Shown here: positions 1 to 10,900 of the stretch, piece after piece | Numbering within the stretch: position 1 is the stretch's first letter | Layout: every line of letters starts with the position of its first letter | Assembly (NCBI GenBank): GCA_009602725.1 | Contig: WELB01000037.1 | Coordinates: 74,245 to 104,379 of the forward strand | DNA length: 30,135 nt | Direction: 5' to 3' | Origin: Spirogloea muscicola | Lineage: Eukaryota > Streptophyta > Zygnematophyceae > Spirogloeales > Spirogloeaceae | Program-made: the position numbers and the translations under genes | The notes under the pieces: generated by a model | The model's input: the letters and a program-made list of their open reading frames with translations, nothing else | Database searches by the model: none | Told to the model about the DNA's origin: nothing

Positions 1-86
1 TCGGCAGCGGCGGCTGCGGCGGCGGCGATAGCGGAGGCATGCGCGGCTGCGGCTGCGGCGGCGGCGGCGGTCACGGCACGGCCGCC

Positions 87-3000
87 ATGGCCTGCTGCTT
101 CTTCCCCGCCGGCGGCGGCGGCGGCGGCGGCGGGAAGCCCAAGGCGGGGGCGGTGCGGGCCTGCGAGGTCGACGGCGGGCACTGGGAGGCTAAAGGCGGC
201 GATGACGCCGCCGCCGGGAAGGAGCTGCAGCGCGCCAAGGCCGCCGCCGCTGCCGCGCTCGGTGAGCCCCTCATGGCGGCCTCCGGCGGCGCTCGCGGCG
301 CTAAACGCGGCAGACGGCATGTGGGTCTCGCCTGCAATGGCCTTCGCTCAATTGGGTCGTGCCTCGCTTGCGCTGACTGTGGCGGACGGGATTGCTGGCT
401 CCCGTGCAGCGGCGCAGCAGGCGGCGACCGATGCTGCAGCCAAGCTGCCGTCGTCGCCGCCAACGGTGGCGCCGGCAGTGGCGCCGGCGGCGGCGTCGCC
501 TCGCGAGCCCGCGGCGGCCCAGGTCGCTGCTGGCGGCGGCAGCGGTGTAAGCGTGGGGCCTTCGCCCGAAGACAAGGCCCTGGAGCCCGGCGTCGGCGGC
601 GGCGGCAATGGCGGCGGCGGCGGCGATCAAGGCTGGATGGGCTGCGGCAGCCCGCGCGCGAGCTGGAGCACGGAGGACTTCCGGCGGGCGGCGGCGAGCG
701 TGCCCGGCGGCCCGTCCCTGGCGCCGTCCTCGGACGACAGCAGCGGCGCCGGCAGCACCAGCGAGTCGGAGGAGGCGGAGGAGCGACGGGAGGCGGCGAG
801 GCCTCCACCGCCGCCGTCGCCTCCACAGCTGCCGCCGATGTCAAGGTCGCCGAGGAAGCGAAGTCCATCGGAGCCTGCTGCCGTCGTGCGGCCGTTTCCG
901 GGAGACCTCGACCTGTCGCCGTCGACACCGCCGCCGGCTCCTGCAAGGCGCATCGGCGCGTCTCTGCGGGGATCGAGTCTGCGCGCCCGGCCGCCGCCGC
1001 CGCGCAGCCCGCGAGGCATGGCCAGCCCCAAAGTCGTCGCCGTCGCGGACCTGGCGGGCGCAGCCGGCTCCTTTGCCGGCGAAGTGAGCCTGACGTTCGG
1101 CATGGCCTCCAGCATCGCGTCGGCATCCCAGCAGCCGCCGCCGCCATCGCCGCCGATGTCGCCGCCTCCACCGCTGCGGCTCCAGGGTGCAGTGAGCGGG
1201 GGCCTCTTCCCAACTGCTGCCGCTGCTGCCGCAGCCGCCGTCGACGGCGATGGCGAGGCCGCCGGCCTCTCGCCGCGCCTCAACATGTTCCACGCGACAG
1301 CCGCAGCCGCTGCCGCCGCTGCCGCCACTGCTGCTGCCGGATCTGCGGCCGCAGCCAGTGCTGCCAACACGGGTAGCGGCGAGGGCGAGGCGGAAGCTGA
1401 GGGGGTGGCCACTGTAGCGACCTCCGCCGCCGCTGCTGGCGCCACAGATGAGCTTGGCGAACGCGCCAAGGTCCTGCGCCCAGACTCCAAGAGCGACAGG
1501 GGTGCCGCGTTGCCAACACACCGCACGAGCCCCTTCGTGGCGATGCTCCTGAAGGAGGAGGCAGCGGCGCAGGCCCCGCCACTCCAAAGCAGTGGCGAAG
1601 GCAATAGCGCGAAGGCCTCGACCGCTGCCAGCTTGCCGGATAGCAAGCTACCTGAGATACGCGTCCTGGCGCCCATCAAGGCCTTCTTCGCCAAGGACGA
1701 CAGCGAGGACGACGACGACGGTGGCGGTGGTGGTGGCAATGGCAATTGCGAGCAATTGACAAAGCTGCCATCCTTGCCGGAGCGAGCGCCAGCGTCCCTC
1801 ATTGCGCCCCCACCCCGCCGCAAGAGCCACGACATGACCGGTGAGCTATGGTCGCCGTCGCGCCTCTGGGCTTGGCACAGTCCCTCCTCCTCCTCCTCCT
1901 CTCCTCACTCCTTCCTTGCTCGCTTCACAGAGGTGGAGGTCCTGCAAGAGCGGCTGTCAAAGCTGCTGCTCGGCGAGGACTTCTCCGGCGGCGGGCGCGG
2001 CGTCTGCCCCGCGCTCACGCTCGCCAACGCCATCACCAACTTTTCAGGTCTGCATTACTGCAGGACCTCCCTGCCAGGCCCCAGTGCATCAGAAATGTAG
2101 GACAAGTGCTGGCGTGCTGCTAGAGCAAAGAGGATAGTGTCAAACTGCTGCTCTGTGCTTGCACCTTAAGTCAGCTACATCGAGTGAAGAATGAAGGATC
2201 ACAGCATACAAACAGTCCAGAACTTACAAAGATGGGCATGAAGCACTATGTCAAGGCTCGAGCAAGACTGTTGGTACAATCGATATCACTGTCAAAGGAC
2301 TTGCTGTCGTAGCCAGCATTGGTGAGTCGAGTGCAACTGCATGCTGCTGATGATATGCACGGTCACTGCAGCCTCGGTGTTTGGCGAGAAATGGAAGCTC
2401 GCGCCCATGTCGGATGAGCGCAAGCGCATGTGGGCGCGGGAGATGGACGTGCTACTGTGCGTCGCGGACCACATCGTGGAGCTCGTGCCGGCGTGGCAGG
2501 TGCTGCCTGACGGCACCCGCACGGAGGTCATGGAGATGAGGCAGCGCGCCGACCTCGCATCGAACCTCCCAGCGCTTCGCAAGCTCGACCACATGCTGCT
2601 GGTGCGGCTGCAGCCCGAACCTCCCTCCCACCCTCTCTCTTGTAACGTGCGTGCTCCACACGCTTGTCTGTTAAGCTCCGGCGCGCAAGTGGGACTGAGG
2701 CGAGGTTCCCCTCTTGTGCGAGGTGCAGGAGGCGCTGGACCACTTTGAGGGCACGGAGTTCTGGTACAACGACGAGGGTGCTGACAGGCGCCGGCAGGAC
2801 AAGTGGTGGCTGCCGACCCCCGTAACGCCCGATTGTGAGTGCTGCCGACAGTCGCCATGGCCGCAGCCGTCATTGCTTCGGCCGCCGTGGCTGGCTAGCG
2901 AGTGCTGCTTGTCCCCTGGCGCCGCATGCGGCCCTCATCTTTCTGAACTCCTCCCCTCTTACTGTGGTGGCTGGCAGCCGGGCTGTCGAAAGAGTGCCGC

Positions 3001-4859
3001 GAGGACCTCCGCAAGTCGCGTGAGGCGGCGATGCAGATCTGGAAGGCCGCTCTGGCCATCAACGCGCAGGTGCTCAACGACATGGAGGTCCCCGAGTCAT
3101 ACTTGGAGGAGCTGCCAAAGGTTCGGACCTCCGCTCGGCCCTGCTGCGACTTCCTTTGACAGTTTGTCAAGCTCTTCCAGCTTCAACTAGTGGAAATGGG
3201 CTCGAGCTGACGGTTCAATTGGCTGTTAAATGGAGCTCTGCAGACAGTGAAGGGCGTGATGGGCGAGCACGTGTACCGCCTGCTGACACAGGAAAGTTTC
3301 GCGGCGCAATCGGTGCTCAAGAGCTTCGGCGACCTGTCATCGGAACATGCTGCACTGGAGGTCGCCAACAAGATCGAGGCCGTCATTCACATCTGGCGCC
3401 GCAAGAACAACAAGTGAGCTCGCTACACCTTCTGCAGCAGCTCGTGTTGCCCCATGAGTCTCTCCCTGGCCGCCCGACCCCCCTTGTGGTCCATGGAGGT
3501 CCCTGCTCTGCCGACAGCGAGGAGAAGTAGTACAGGGAGGCCCTTGCAAGTACTTAGACCTTAATGTGCACGTCCCAGTTAGGGAGCTGATTTTGCTTCC
3601 CTCAAGCCCATCTATCTGACTTTTAACTCTCCACCATGGCCCACCTCCATCTCTCAGAGCTGTGACGCCTCGATCGGACGGCACGATGAGCCCACACGGG
3701 AGCCGCATGGGCGCATTCCGTGACTTCATCGGCGACCCAGCCAAGCGTGAGCTCCACGCCGAATGCGCCGAAAGCGTTCTCCGGCTGCTCAAGCAGCGCG
3801 TCCCAACTATGCCGCAGACCACTCTTGACGGATTCAAGCTGCAGTACAATAAGGTAAGCCGCCTCGCTCCACTTCACAACCCAGGTCCATTCAACGCGTC
3901 TTCTAAACGACAGCCAATGCCAGCATTGCTTGGGCGACACTGTCCTCTTAAGCAAGCACCCTCCATTGATTACTTTGCACCAAAGGCAAGTGAACTTGGT
4001 GGCTCACAATCTGTGTTGCTCCCCCAGGATGTAGGCCAGTCGCTGCTGGAGGCATACTCACGTGTTTTGGAGAGCTTGGCCTCCAATGTGGTGTCGCGTA
4101 TTGATGACGTACTCTTTGCCAGTGACGAGGCCCACAAGCGGAGCACCAGTGGGTCCACAAAGTCATACCTTTATATTGGGGCTGACACTTTCTGAGGTTG
4201 TCCAACACATACCTGCTGTAAGACCGTGGTCACAGTTATTGTGATCTAATACTTCGCTCATTTTGTTGGCCATTTCAGTGAATACACCAACGGGGGGCAA
4301 CTCGCCAGATCATTCGGACGCGAGCATTGACCAGGGGAAGTATAGCGCCAAGGTGCTGGACGGCCTGGTGCTGAATATAGCACACCTTGCATATGAGATA
4401 CCTGCCGACATGGGTAGCGGAACTCCGCTGGACTCGCCTGACACAAGCTTCGGTCCGTCGTCTGCGAGCTCCAACGAGGAGAATGACAAGCACAAGCGTG
4501 GCAGACGGAAGGACAAGCGCCGGTCGCTCACGCCAAGCCGGTCAGGGCCGCTGATGCGCTCGGCATCGGAGGACACAAGCAAGAGCCCTCGTCGGGCGAC
4601 GCTGGGCACGAAGCTCAAGAACGGGCTGGAGCGCATGATGAGCGGGCCAGCCGCAGGCGTGTCATGGGTCGGCTCCGACCTCTTTGCCAACGCAGACAAG
4701 CGGGAGGCACGAAGGCAGGGGTCGCCGCTGGCCAGCCCCCGACGTCTTTCGGCCGATATAGAGCGGCCATCAGGTGCCAAGGAGGTGAACGCCCTCCCAC
4801 CCCGCGGTTCATATGACACTGCATTGGCATCCTACGGCACCAACCAGCGGACCAGCTGA
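87..4859 (+). CDS. RopGEF: Rop guanine-nucleotide exchange factor, PRONE domain
   Basis: This gene encodes a plant-specific activator of Rop/RAC small GTPases, acting at the plasma membrane in polarity signalling. Inferred exons are 87-261, 410-1840, 1931-2047, 2372-2601, 2729-2834, 2978-3120, 3244-3413, 3658-3853, 4028-4148 and 4279-4859; all junctions are GT-AG with matching phase, giving 1089 aa. The ATG at 87 has a strong context (gccgccATGg). The PRONE domain spans about residues 537-896. It shows [57 protein letters not shown], the DKWWLP motif, [52 protein letters not shown] and [11 protein letters not shown]-like [20 protein letters not shown]. The first ~535 residues are low complexity: Gly, Ala tracts near 326-370, Pro/Ser runs and an acidic run near 490. 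The 193-residue tail is basic and Ser-rich. Known RopGEFs are usually 450-700 aa, so this N-terminus is long. Certainty is high for PRONE and lower for the exon 1-2 junction. Confidence 0.93.
1841..1930 (+). other. 90-nt intron with no in-frame stop (RopGEF intron 2)
   Basis: The sequence GTGAGC...TTCACAG separates the low-complexity region from the PRONE domain. Its length is a multiple of three and the reading frame stays open across it, so retention would insert 30 residues rather than truncate the protein. The family alignment (GAG at the junction, then [16 protein letters not shown]) favours splicing. Confidence 0.7.
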
Positions 4860-5580
4860 CAGCCCAAGTAGCCAATCCTATCCTCTAATGGCCACCGGCA
4901 CTAAGCTGCCAAATAAGCAGCAGCCTGTAAGCTCGTCCAGTCCAAGACTGCGCGCGTTTGGGGCTTCGGCTGGTTGCACGGTGCAAGTGGTCTTAGCAAT
5001 GGCCTGCTGTTGAACAGGCAAAGTCTCGTTATCATTATCAGGCCTTCTGTTGGATCTGCATGCAGACCGCCGGAAGAAGCAGCCTCTAGAGTAGTGGAGC
5101 ATTGTGCACGGTCTCTGCTTCTTCGCTGGCTGCAGTGTACCTATACATTCTTATGTCTTGCTCTAGCTCAGAATTCCTCTCTAATTTTGTGTAGGTGTAG
5201 CGGTCGCACAATTGGGTGCGCTGTAACTTATGTAGGCTCTTGGCCTTCCCCGCAAACTTGTTTATAAAGTGCACCCGACCGATTTTTTTAATGTGGTCCT
5301 AGTTATGGACGTCCCTGTGCAGCCGTGTGTGTGTGTGTGCCTAGTAATTGTATGCCTGGTACTTTCTAATAATTGCACGCAAGCAGCGTGTCACCCCCAT
5401 CAATGAGGAGGGTTCGAGATAGGTTCACAAGGACAAACAGAGGAGCGAGGCCCAAGGCAGTCAGTGTTTCTCTGTTAGAGTAAGTGAATGTTTTCTTTTG
5501 TTGCATCTCGACAATTGGTAATCAACCATGAGAAAGACAGGATGAGGAATGAAAACATGCAAGCTGTGCTACATTGAAAG
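4860..5580. other. RopGEF 3' flank, no gene seen
   Basis: This is probably 3' untranslated sequence followed by spacer. It has lower GC than the coding region. A short GT dinucleotide run lies at about 5325-5339. No reading frame in it resembles a known protein. Confidence 0.5.
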
Positions 5581-6526
5581 CAGAGTACGAGAAAGTGGGT
5601 GAAGAACTCATCCCCCTCCCCATCCCGGATTCACCCTATATATTTGTTGGCTGTTTTTCTGGGCTGGCAATCACAGCCTCGCCCTCTTCTGGAAGAGTCT
5701 TACTTTCCCATATGGCCCGACGGGCTGCGGGCCTCCCCGCATCCCTGCCCTACAGGCCCTTGTCGAGAATTTAGCACCGACGGTTTCCCTCTCACGACCA
5801 CGAACCATTCACGACCTGTTGACAGCCTAATAACGGTCTAACACAGACAATTTACCCATCCGTTGGCACCACCGTCATACCTTCACAATGCCCTGTCGTG
5901 AGCAACTGACGGTCTACTAAACTCTCGGGCTAGCGCGCCCACGTCAACCAACATCAACGACCGCTAGCGAAGCCGTTAAGGTAGTCTACACAGCTGCCGA
6001 CTCCCGTCGCCGTTCAAGCACCACGCTGTTTTGCGCACACAAGGAAGACACCAACTTCCCTAGTCGTCAGCCTGGTGAAGTGTCCCGTCTCTAGGCATCT
6101 GTCGAGCCATATTCCTGCAGCACTGACAGTCAATCTTGTCAGCAGGATGAGTTGTCTAGTCTCCAGGCAGCTGTCAAGCTTTTACTGCTGCATTGACATT
6201 CCAACCATGTTGATATCATTACAGGGAGAGTATCTCTTCTGTGAGAGGCCAGTCCAGAAGAGAAGCAGCTCTTCCAAAAAGGAAGATGTGAGCCTTTCCA
6301 GAGGGTTCTTCTATGGGCGAGCACTTTCTTCCAGAAGGAGCGGGGACTGTGAGTGGTGACTGTGACTGTTTTTCTTGAGAAGCCAGCCCGAAAAGGATTG
6401 ACTAGGTCTCGAGAGAAAGTGCTCGCTCATAGAAAGAAAAGCGCGGCCGAATTGACTGGTGGCTGGGAGAAGCCAGCCCAAAAGGAATGGACAAGGTCAA
6501 GAGGAGCCGAATGGCGCAGAAAGCAG
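5581..6526. repeat. Gene-free region with dispersed-repeat fragments
   Basis: No gene is recognisable. A segment near 5653-5720 (ctgggctggc, then cacagcctc) is a reverse-oriented relative of segments near 7586-7690 and 29456-29500. From 6377 on, forward copies of an AGCCAGCCCaAAAGga motif followed by ACaAGGTC start, at 6377-6408 and 6467-6500. The stretch 5760-6200 shows nothing I can name. Confidence 0.45.
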
Positions 6527-6695
6527 GGGACTAAGTGCTAAGACGACAAGGAGGCTCTCAGTAACCTCTAGTCAGCAAGTGCAGGTCAGAATAGCTAGAG
6601 GGCGGGAAGACGTCGCTCGCTCATAGAAAGGAGTGAACAAGTCCTAGAAAATAGATGCTCTTCCAGTAGGAGGGCTGTGAGTGGCCAGCCCAGAA

Positions 6696-6870
6696 AGTGG
6701 TTCTCGCAATGGGGGCAAGGGCTGCGATAAGCCAGCCCGAAAAGACTTGACAAGGTCCGAAGGGGCCAAACTACGAAGGGGCCAAAAGCGCCATCTCAGA
6801 ACTGCGGTAGGATCAACCACTCAATAACTACGAGTGAGGAGCCGCAAGACTAGCCGCCGGAAAGAATGTG
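6696..6870 (+). repeat. Dispersed repeat, copy 1 (second copy 29674-29866)
   Basis: The two copies share the same ordered blocks: CAATGGGGGCAAGGGCTGCG, then AAGCCAGCCC, then CTACGAAGGGGCC, then CACTCAATAA followed by TACGAGTGAGGAGCC, then GACTAGC. Small indels and substitutions separate them, as expected of diverged copies of an interspersed element. No coding capacity is seen. Confidence 0.75.
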
Positions 6871-7074
6871 CTCGCCCATAGAGAAGAGTGGCTGGCAAAA
6901 GCTACTCTTCTCGCCGGAAAGCAATCCCCCCGACGAAAGAGAGAGAAGGCGCGCGGTGCGCATGAACTTGAAGCGAGGCCAATTCAAGTCAATACATTGT
7001 TCAGGCAGAAAATGCAGAAAGTGCAAAGAATGCAGCGCAAAGAATGTGGCTACATGAAATGACGCCCTATACTA

Positions 7075-7520
7075 GGAGGGCCGGAGGTGCCACAGAGCGG
7101 TGGGAGCCGTGCTGACGGGGGCCATGTCGACTCGACCTGTACCGCCTGTGTGCCAGCTGCTAGAGGAGGTTGAGGAAGCAGCAATGGCAGGAGGGAGGGC
7201 GGGTGGGGGAAAGGAGGGCCGGAGGTGCCACAGAGCGGGGGGAGCCGTGCTGACAAGGGCCATGACGACTCGACCGGTTACGCTTGTGGAGCTCCTAGAA
7301 AAGGTTGAGGAAGCAGCAATGGCAGGAGGGAGGGCGGGTGGGGGAAAGGAGGGCCGGAGGTGCCACAGAGTGGGGGGAGCCGTGCTGACAAGGGCCATGA
7401 CGACTCGACCGGTAGCGCTTGTGGAGCTGCTAGAAAAGGTTGAAAAAGCAGCAATGGCAGGAGGGAGGGCGGGTGGGGGAAAGGAGGGCCGGAGGTGCCA
7501 CAGAGCGGGGGGAGAAAGGG
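7075..7520 (+). repeat. 135-138 bp tandem repeat, about 3.3 copies
   Basis: Units start with GGAGGGCCGGAGGTGCCACA at 7075, 7213, 7348 and 7483 (spacings 138, 135, 135). Each unit contains cgtgctgac, cgactcgacc, gagct(c/g)ctaga, aaggttga and the G-rich gcaatggcaggagggagggc. The period is a multiple of three, so several frames stay open on both strands. That explains long apparent reading frames here, for example 7100-7798 on the + strand. No homology to a known protein is recognised. Confidence 0.9.
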
Positions 7521-7730
7521 GGAGAAAGGGGGCCAGCAAAGCCAGCCCAGCCAGGCCCCCTTCTCGTGCTTTGCTCATTCTTTCTTGGGCTGGCTTTTCC
7601 AGCCCCTATCCTCAATGGGCGAGCCCTTTCTTCTGTTCATTGCCTTGCTCATGGCTTTCTTTTTGGGCTGGCCCTCTCACAGCCATTGCCTTTCTTTCCG
7701 TCTGTCTATTCTTTCTTTCAATATTCCATT

Positions 7731-7765
7731 GGTTTAGGGTTTGGGGTTTAGGGTTTTCGGGTTTT
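7731..7765 (+). repeat. Interstitial telomere-like sequence
   Basis: Degenerate TTTAGGG units (ggtttagggtttggggttta, then gggttttcgggtttt) match the plant-type telomere repeat. Shorter telobox-like motifs occur at 11461-11479 (aacctaaaccctaaaccc), 17632-17647 and 26611-26625. Confidence 0.75.
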
Positions 7766-7904
7766 AAGCTGCTTTCCATTCCATTTTGGCCCTTTTAGTG
7801 GCTAGCTACTCCGACTTGCATCTCCTGACTAGAGGTTACTGAGCGTCCTCTGGCTGATGTCTTCGTCCTAGTCCAAAGGCCTGGTCTGTAGTGTAGTTCT
7901 TTTT

Positions 7905-7905
7905 N
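7905..7905. other. Ambiguous base N at the 5' edge of MIC60 coding sequence
   Basis: A single N follows a T run. To its left is repeat-arm sequence; immediately to its right is Pro/Ala-coding sequence of MIC60. This is a plausible contig join or polishing failure. Confidence 0.8.
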
Positions 7906-7907
7906 TC

Positions 7908-10900
7908 GTGCCGCCGCCCCCGCCCGCCCCACCCTCGGCCCTCCCCCAGCAGCCCCGCCGTGGCGGCGTCTCCGGCGCCCTGCTCGCGGCCGCCGCTGCC
8001 GCCACCGCCGCCGGCCTGTACTACAGCCTGCAGCAGCAGCGGCAGCAAGAGCAGCATGGCGAGGGCGGGCCGGGCCCGAGCTCCCCCAGCGGTGCCGGTC
8101 AAGCGGGCGGCGCCCGGCCTCAGGCGAGCAGGCAGGGCGAGGCTGGTGGCGGCTCCGAGCCGGCGGGCGTCATCGGCGCTGCTCGCGAGGAGCTGCGCAA
8201 GGTCGGCGGCGTGATCAAGGGCGCCGTGGAATCGGCACTGGAGGCCGACACCGCCGCCGAGAGGCAGCACGTGCTCGAAGCTCAAGCTCGCGCGACGGCC
8301 GACAGCCACGCCAAGCACGGCGAGGACCACGAGGTGGAGCCGAAGCAGGGCACAGCCGATGAGGGCGGGTCCAGGGACTATGGCCAAGCCGATGACGAGT
8401 TTGTGATCGTCGCCGCAGAGGCAGAGGACGCGCCAGGGGGCCCCGGGCGCTCCTCGCACGCCGAGGAGCAGCAAGAGCCGAAACCGGACGCCGCTGTGCC
8501 GGAGGGCTATGTGATCGTGACGGTGGAGGATATTAATCACGCGGCTGGACCACCCGAGGCAGCAGAGGCCTCCACAGCTCAAGAGCGTGAGTTGGCGGAC
8601 ACGCAGCCGCAGGGGGTCGTGAAAGGCCTTGAGAATGCTGCAAGCGCCTTGGCAGCGGCCGTGCGAGAGGTCATACAGGGCCCAGCAGACGCCGACACCA
8701 AGCCACTGCACCAGGTCGGTCTTGTGGCTGACCAGCTGCTCTGCAGTACACACCAGTGACAATGTGGGCATTGTGATCCCACCCTCCTCGCGGCAGCTTG
8801 CGTACAAACAGGCAGCCTGATGACAGATTCATTAGATACTGACTGGCAAATGGAGGTCAGACAAGGAAGGTGGTCCATGGTGTAACTGGGAGCGATGCAA
8901 TTGTCACATTTCTGTGGCACTGAAGGTCCTTAATGCTTGCTAGTGAATCAGTGTGTCAGGCGCTGCCAGACACGATCCCTGCCGCTTGTCTAACCTTTGC
9001 TGTTTGCGCTACCAGTCAGAGAGGGAGCTAGAATGTGCGGCAAGCACCACCGTCAACAATACAAAGGAGGATGCTGGGGACCTCTTGCCATCAAGACTAG
9101 TCCAGATGGCTCATGAGGAGGCCACCAGCAAGGCGCACCAGGCCAAGCAGAGGAGGGAAGAGGAGGAGCTGAGGCAGAACGAGGAAGGCAGAGGCACTGT
9201 GAGCGTTCAGGAGGCTGGTGACGGAACCCCTGCTCCTGAGGCAGAGGGACGGCCATCAATGTCGGCAGACCAGGCGACAGATACAGATGGCGCGTCACAG
9301 TCAGAGGATCCAGGCGCAAAAGAAGTGGCAGAAGATGGGGTGAACGGTGTGATTGGCCAGGTGGTTTACGAGGCTGTTCACGAATCCATGCAAAGGCAGG
9401 CTGAGGTGGACGCAGGAGCATTTGCGGAGCGGTTAGAATCCGAGCAAGAAGCCTACAGGCAGAAGCTCAATGATGCACGGGCTGAGGCTCTGCGGCATGC
9501 ACAGCTGGCGTACAATCTGGAGAAGGTCAGCAGCCCAGCTTGGCAATTTTGTGCTCCCGTTAATCGAGCATCGAGGATGGGTGTCCTGAAGTCACTAATT
9601 TTGCGTGCAGGAAATAGAGAGTCAACATGCTAGGCACCAATCTGAAATAAGAAGGCTGCATGCTCAAGCTGAGGAGCGTCGTCTGCAAGAAAAGAGGGAA
9701 CAGGTGTGCGTACTCTCAGCCTTTGAAACATGTGGAGGTTGCCAATTGCACAGCGCATATTGCTATGATCTTCACTGCTGACCTGAAAGCTTTGATCTCA
9801 AAGCCTCTACCTTGGTAACCCTTGGGCTGATTCCAGCTGGATGTAAAATCTTCGTACAAGATGCTGTGCAGAAGTCAAATAGCCACCGTGCAAGCTGTGT
9901 GATTGATTGTAGTCAATTGGGGGCATGATCTGGCATACTTTGGGCAGGCGGGAGAGCAAGATCGTGCTCTTGAGGAGGCAAAGCTCAAGGCACTGGCAGA
10001 CAAGGCTGCGGCGCTTGCAACTGAGCGGTCCAATCATCTGCTAGCATTGCGGGATGCATTGCAAGAGGCAAGAGCTGCTCTGCTGTCAGCTTTGCTTTTG
10101 GCATACAAGCAAGGGGGTGCAAGTATCGCTTGCTCGTCAAGTTGTATTCAGGTCATCATGCAATACTGATTCAAATTATTGGGTTGGCACGAAGGTCGAG
10201 GTATTGCAAGAGGCCTTCAATGCGAGGTCGGAGGAAGCAAAGCTTAGTTACACTGCTCACAAGCTGGCCCTGGCCACGTTTGGCCTGGAGGATGCTCTTC
10301 AACGTGGCATGGCTCTTGAAGACAATAGGAGACTCTTGCAGGTGCTCCTTATGGCATAGCTGCTTTGCTATCCCACCAGATTTCCTGCCTTTTCTGGCTA
10401 ACCATCCGGGAGTGGTACTGCTTTTGCACAAAGCGTTTTTGCACTGCAGATGCAACAAGGTGCAGCATTCGCTTCAGAGGCAGCTAAGCACTCCCAATCC
10501 AATTTATTTCAACCATGCGACTGCCTTGTTGTCTACTTATGGCGAATAAAGCCATGGGTGCAGATCGCTGGAGGGGGCTTTGAGCAGGATCCTGTAGTCG
10601 AAGTGGCAGCAGCCTCACTGCCAAGGGAGGCGCCTACTCGTGCTCACCTAGGCGCGGAACTGGAAAAGATGCGAAGAACTGTCCAGCAACTGGCGATGGT
10701 GCCAGAAGGGGGGGCTGGTGTACTTGCTCATGCCTTGGCTTCTGCAGCAGCCAGGCTGAAGGTATTGTCAGCTTAAGTGGCCTCTTGAACCATTCTCACA
10801 CTCTTTGTGATGTCGTCAATCGCCAGGGCCTTCATACAAAGGGCTGAGTTGAAATTCTGAGCTGCCCAACAGGTCGATGAGCGGGACTCTGATGTGGCTG

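Larger units (their letters stand above)
6527..7873. mobile_element. Candidate foldback/MITE-like element bounded by inverted arms
   Basis: A perfect 19-bp inverted repeat, ctcagtaacctctagtcag, lies at 6557-6575 and its reverse complement at 7825-7843. Similarity extends imperfectly over about 75 bp on each side (6527-6600 versus 7800-7873). The interior holds the dispersed repeat, the 135-bp tandem array and an interstitial telomere-like run, with no transposase. It could be a non-autonomous DNA element, or simply two copies of one repeat in opposite orientation. No target-site duplication was established. Confidence 0.45.

Noticed and set aside
39-1835. Long overlapping open frames on both strands (445 aa +, 380 aa and 402 aa -)
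   Set aside because: They are shadows of GC-rich triplet-repeat coding sequence. Only the frame leading into the PRONE domain continues into recognisable protein.
7075-7520. CRISPR array
   Set aside because: The repeats are contiguous 135-bp units without unique spacers, in a eukaryotic nuclear context.
7100-7798. 232-aa + strand frame and 168-aa - strand frame over the tandem array
   Set aside because: Their openness follows from a repeat period divisible by three. There is no family similarity and both strands are equally open.
10450-10563. Extra MIC60 exon beginning at a gcactgcag acceptor (MQQGAAFASEA)
   Set aside because: The family alignment runs directly from LLQ to IAGGGFEQDPVVEV with no residues left over, so this stretch is intronic.
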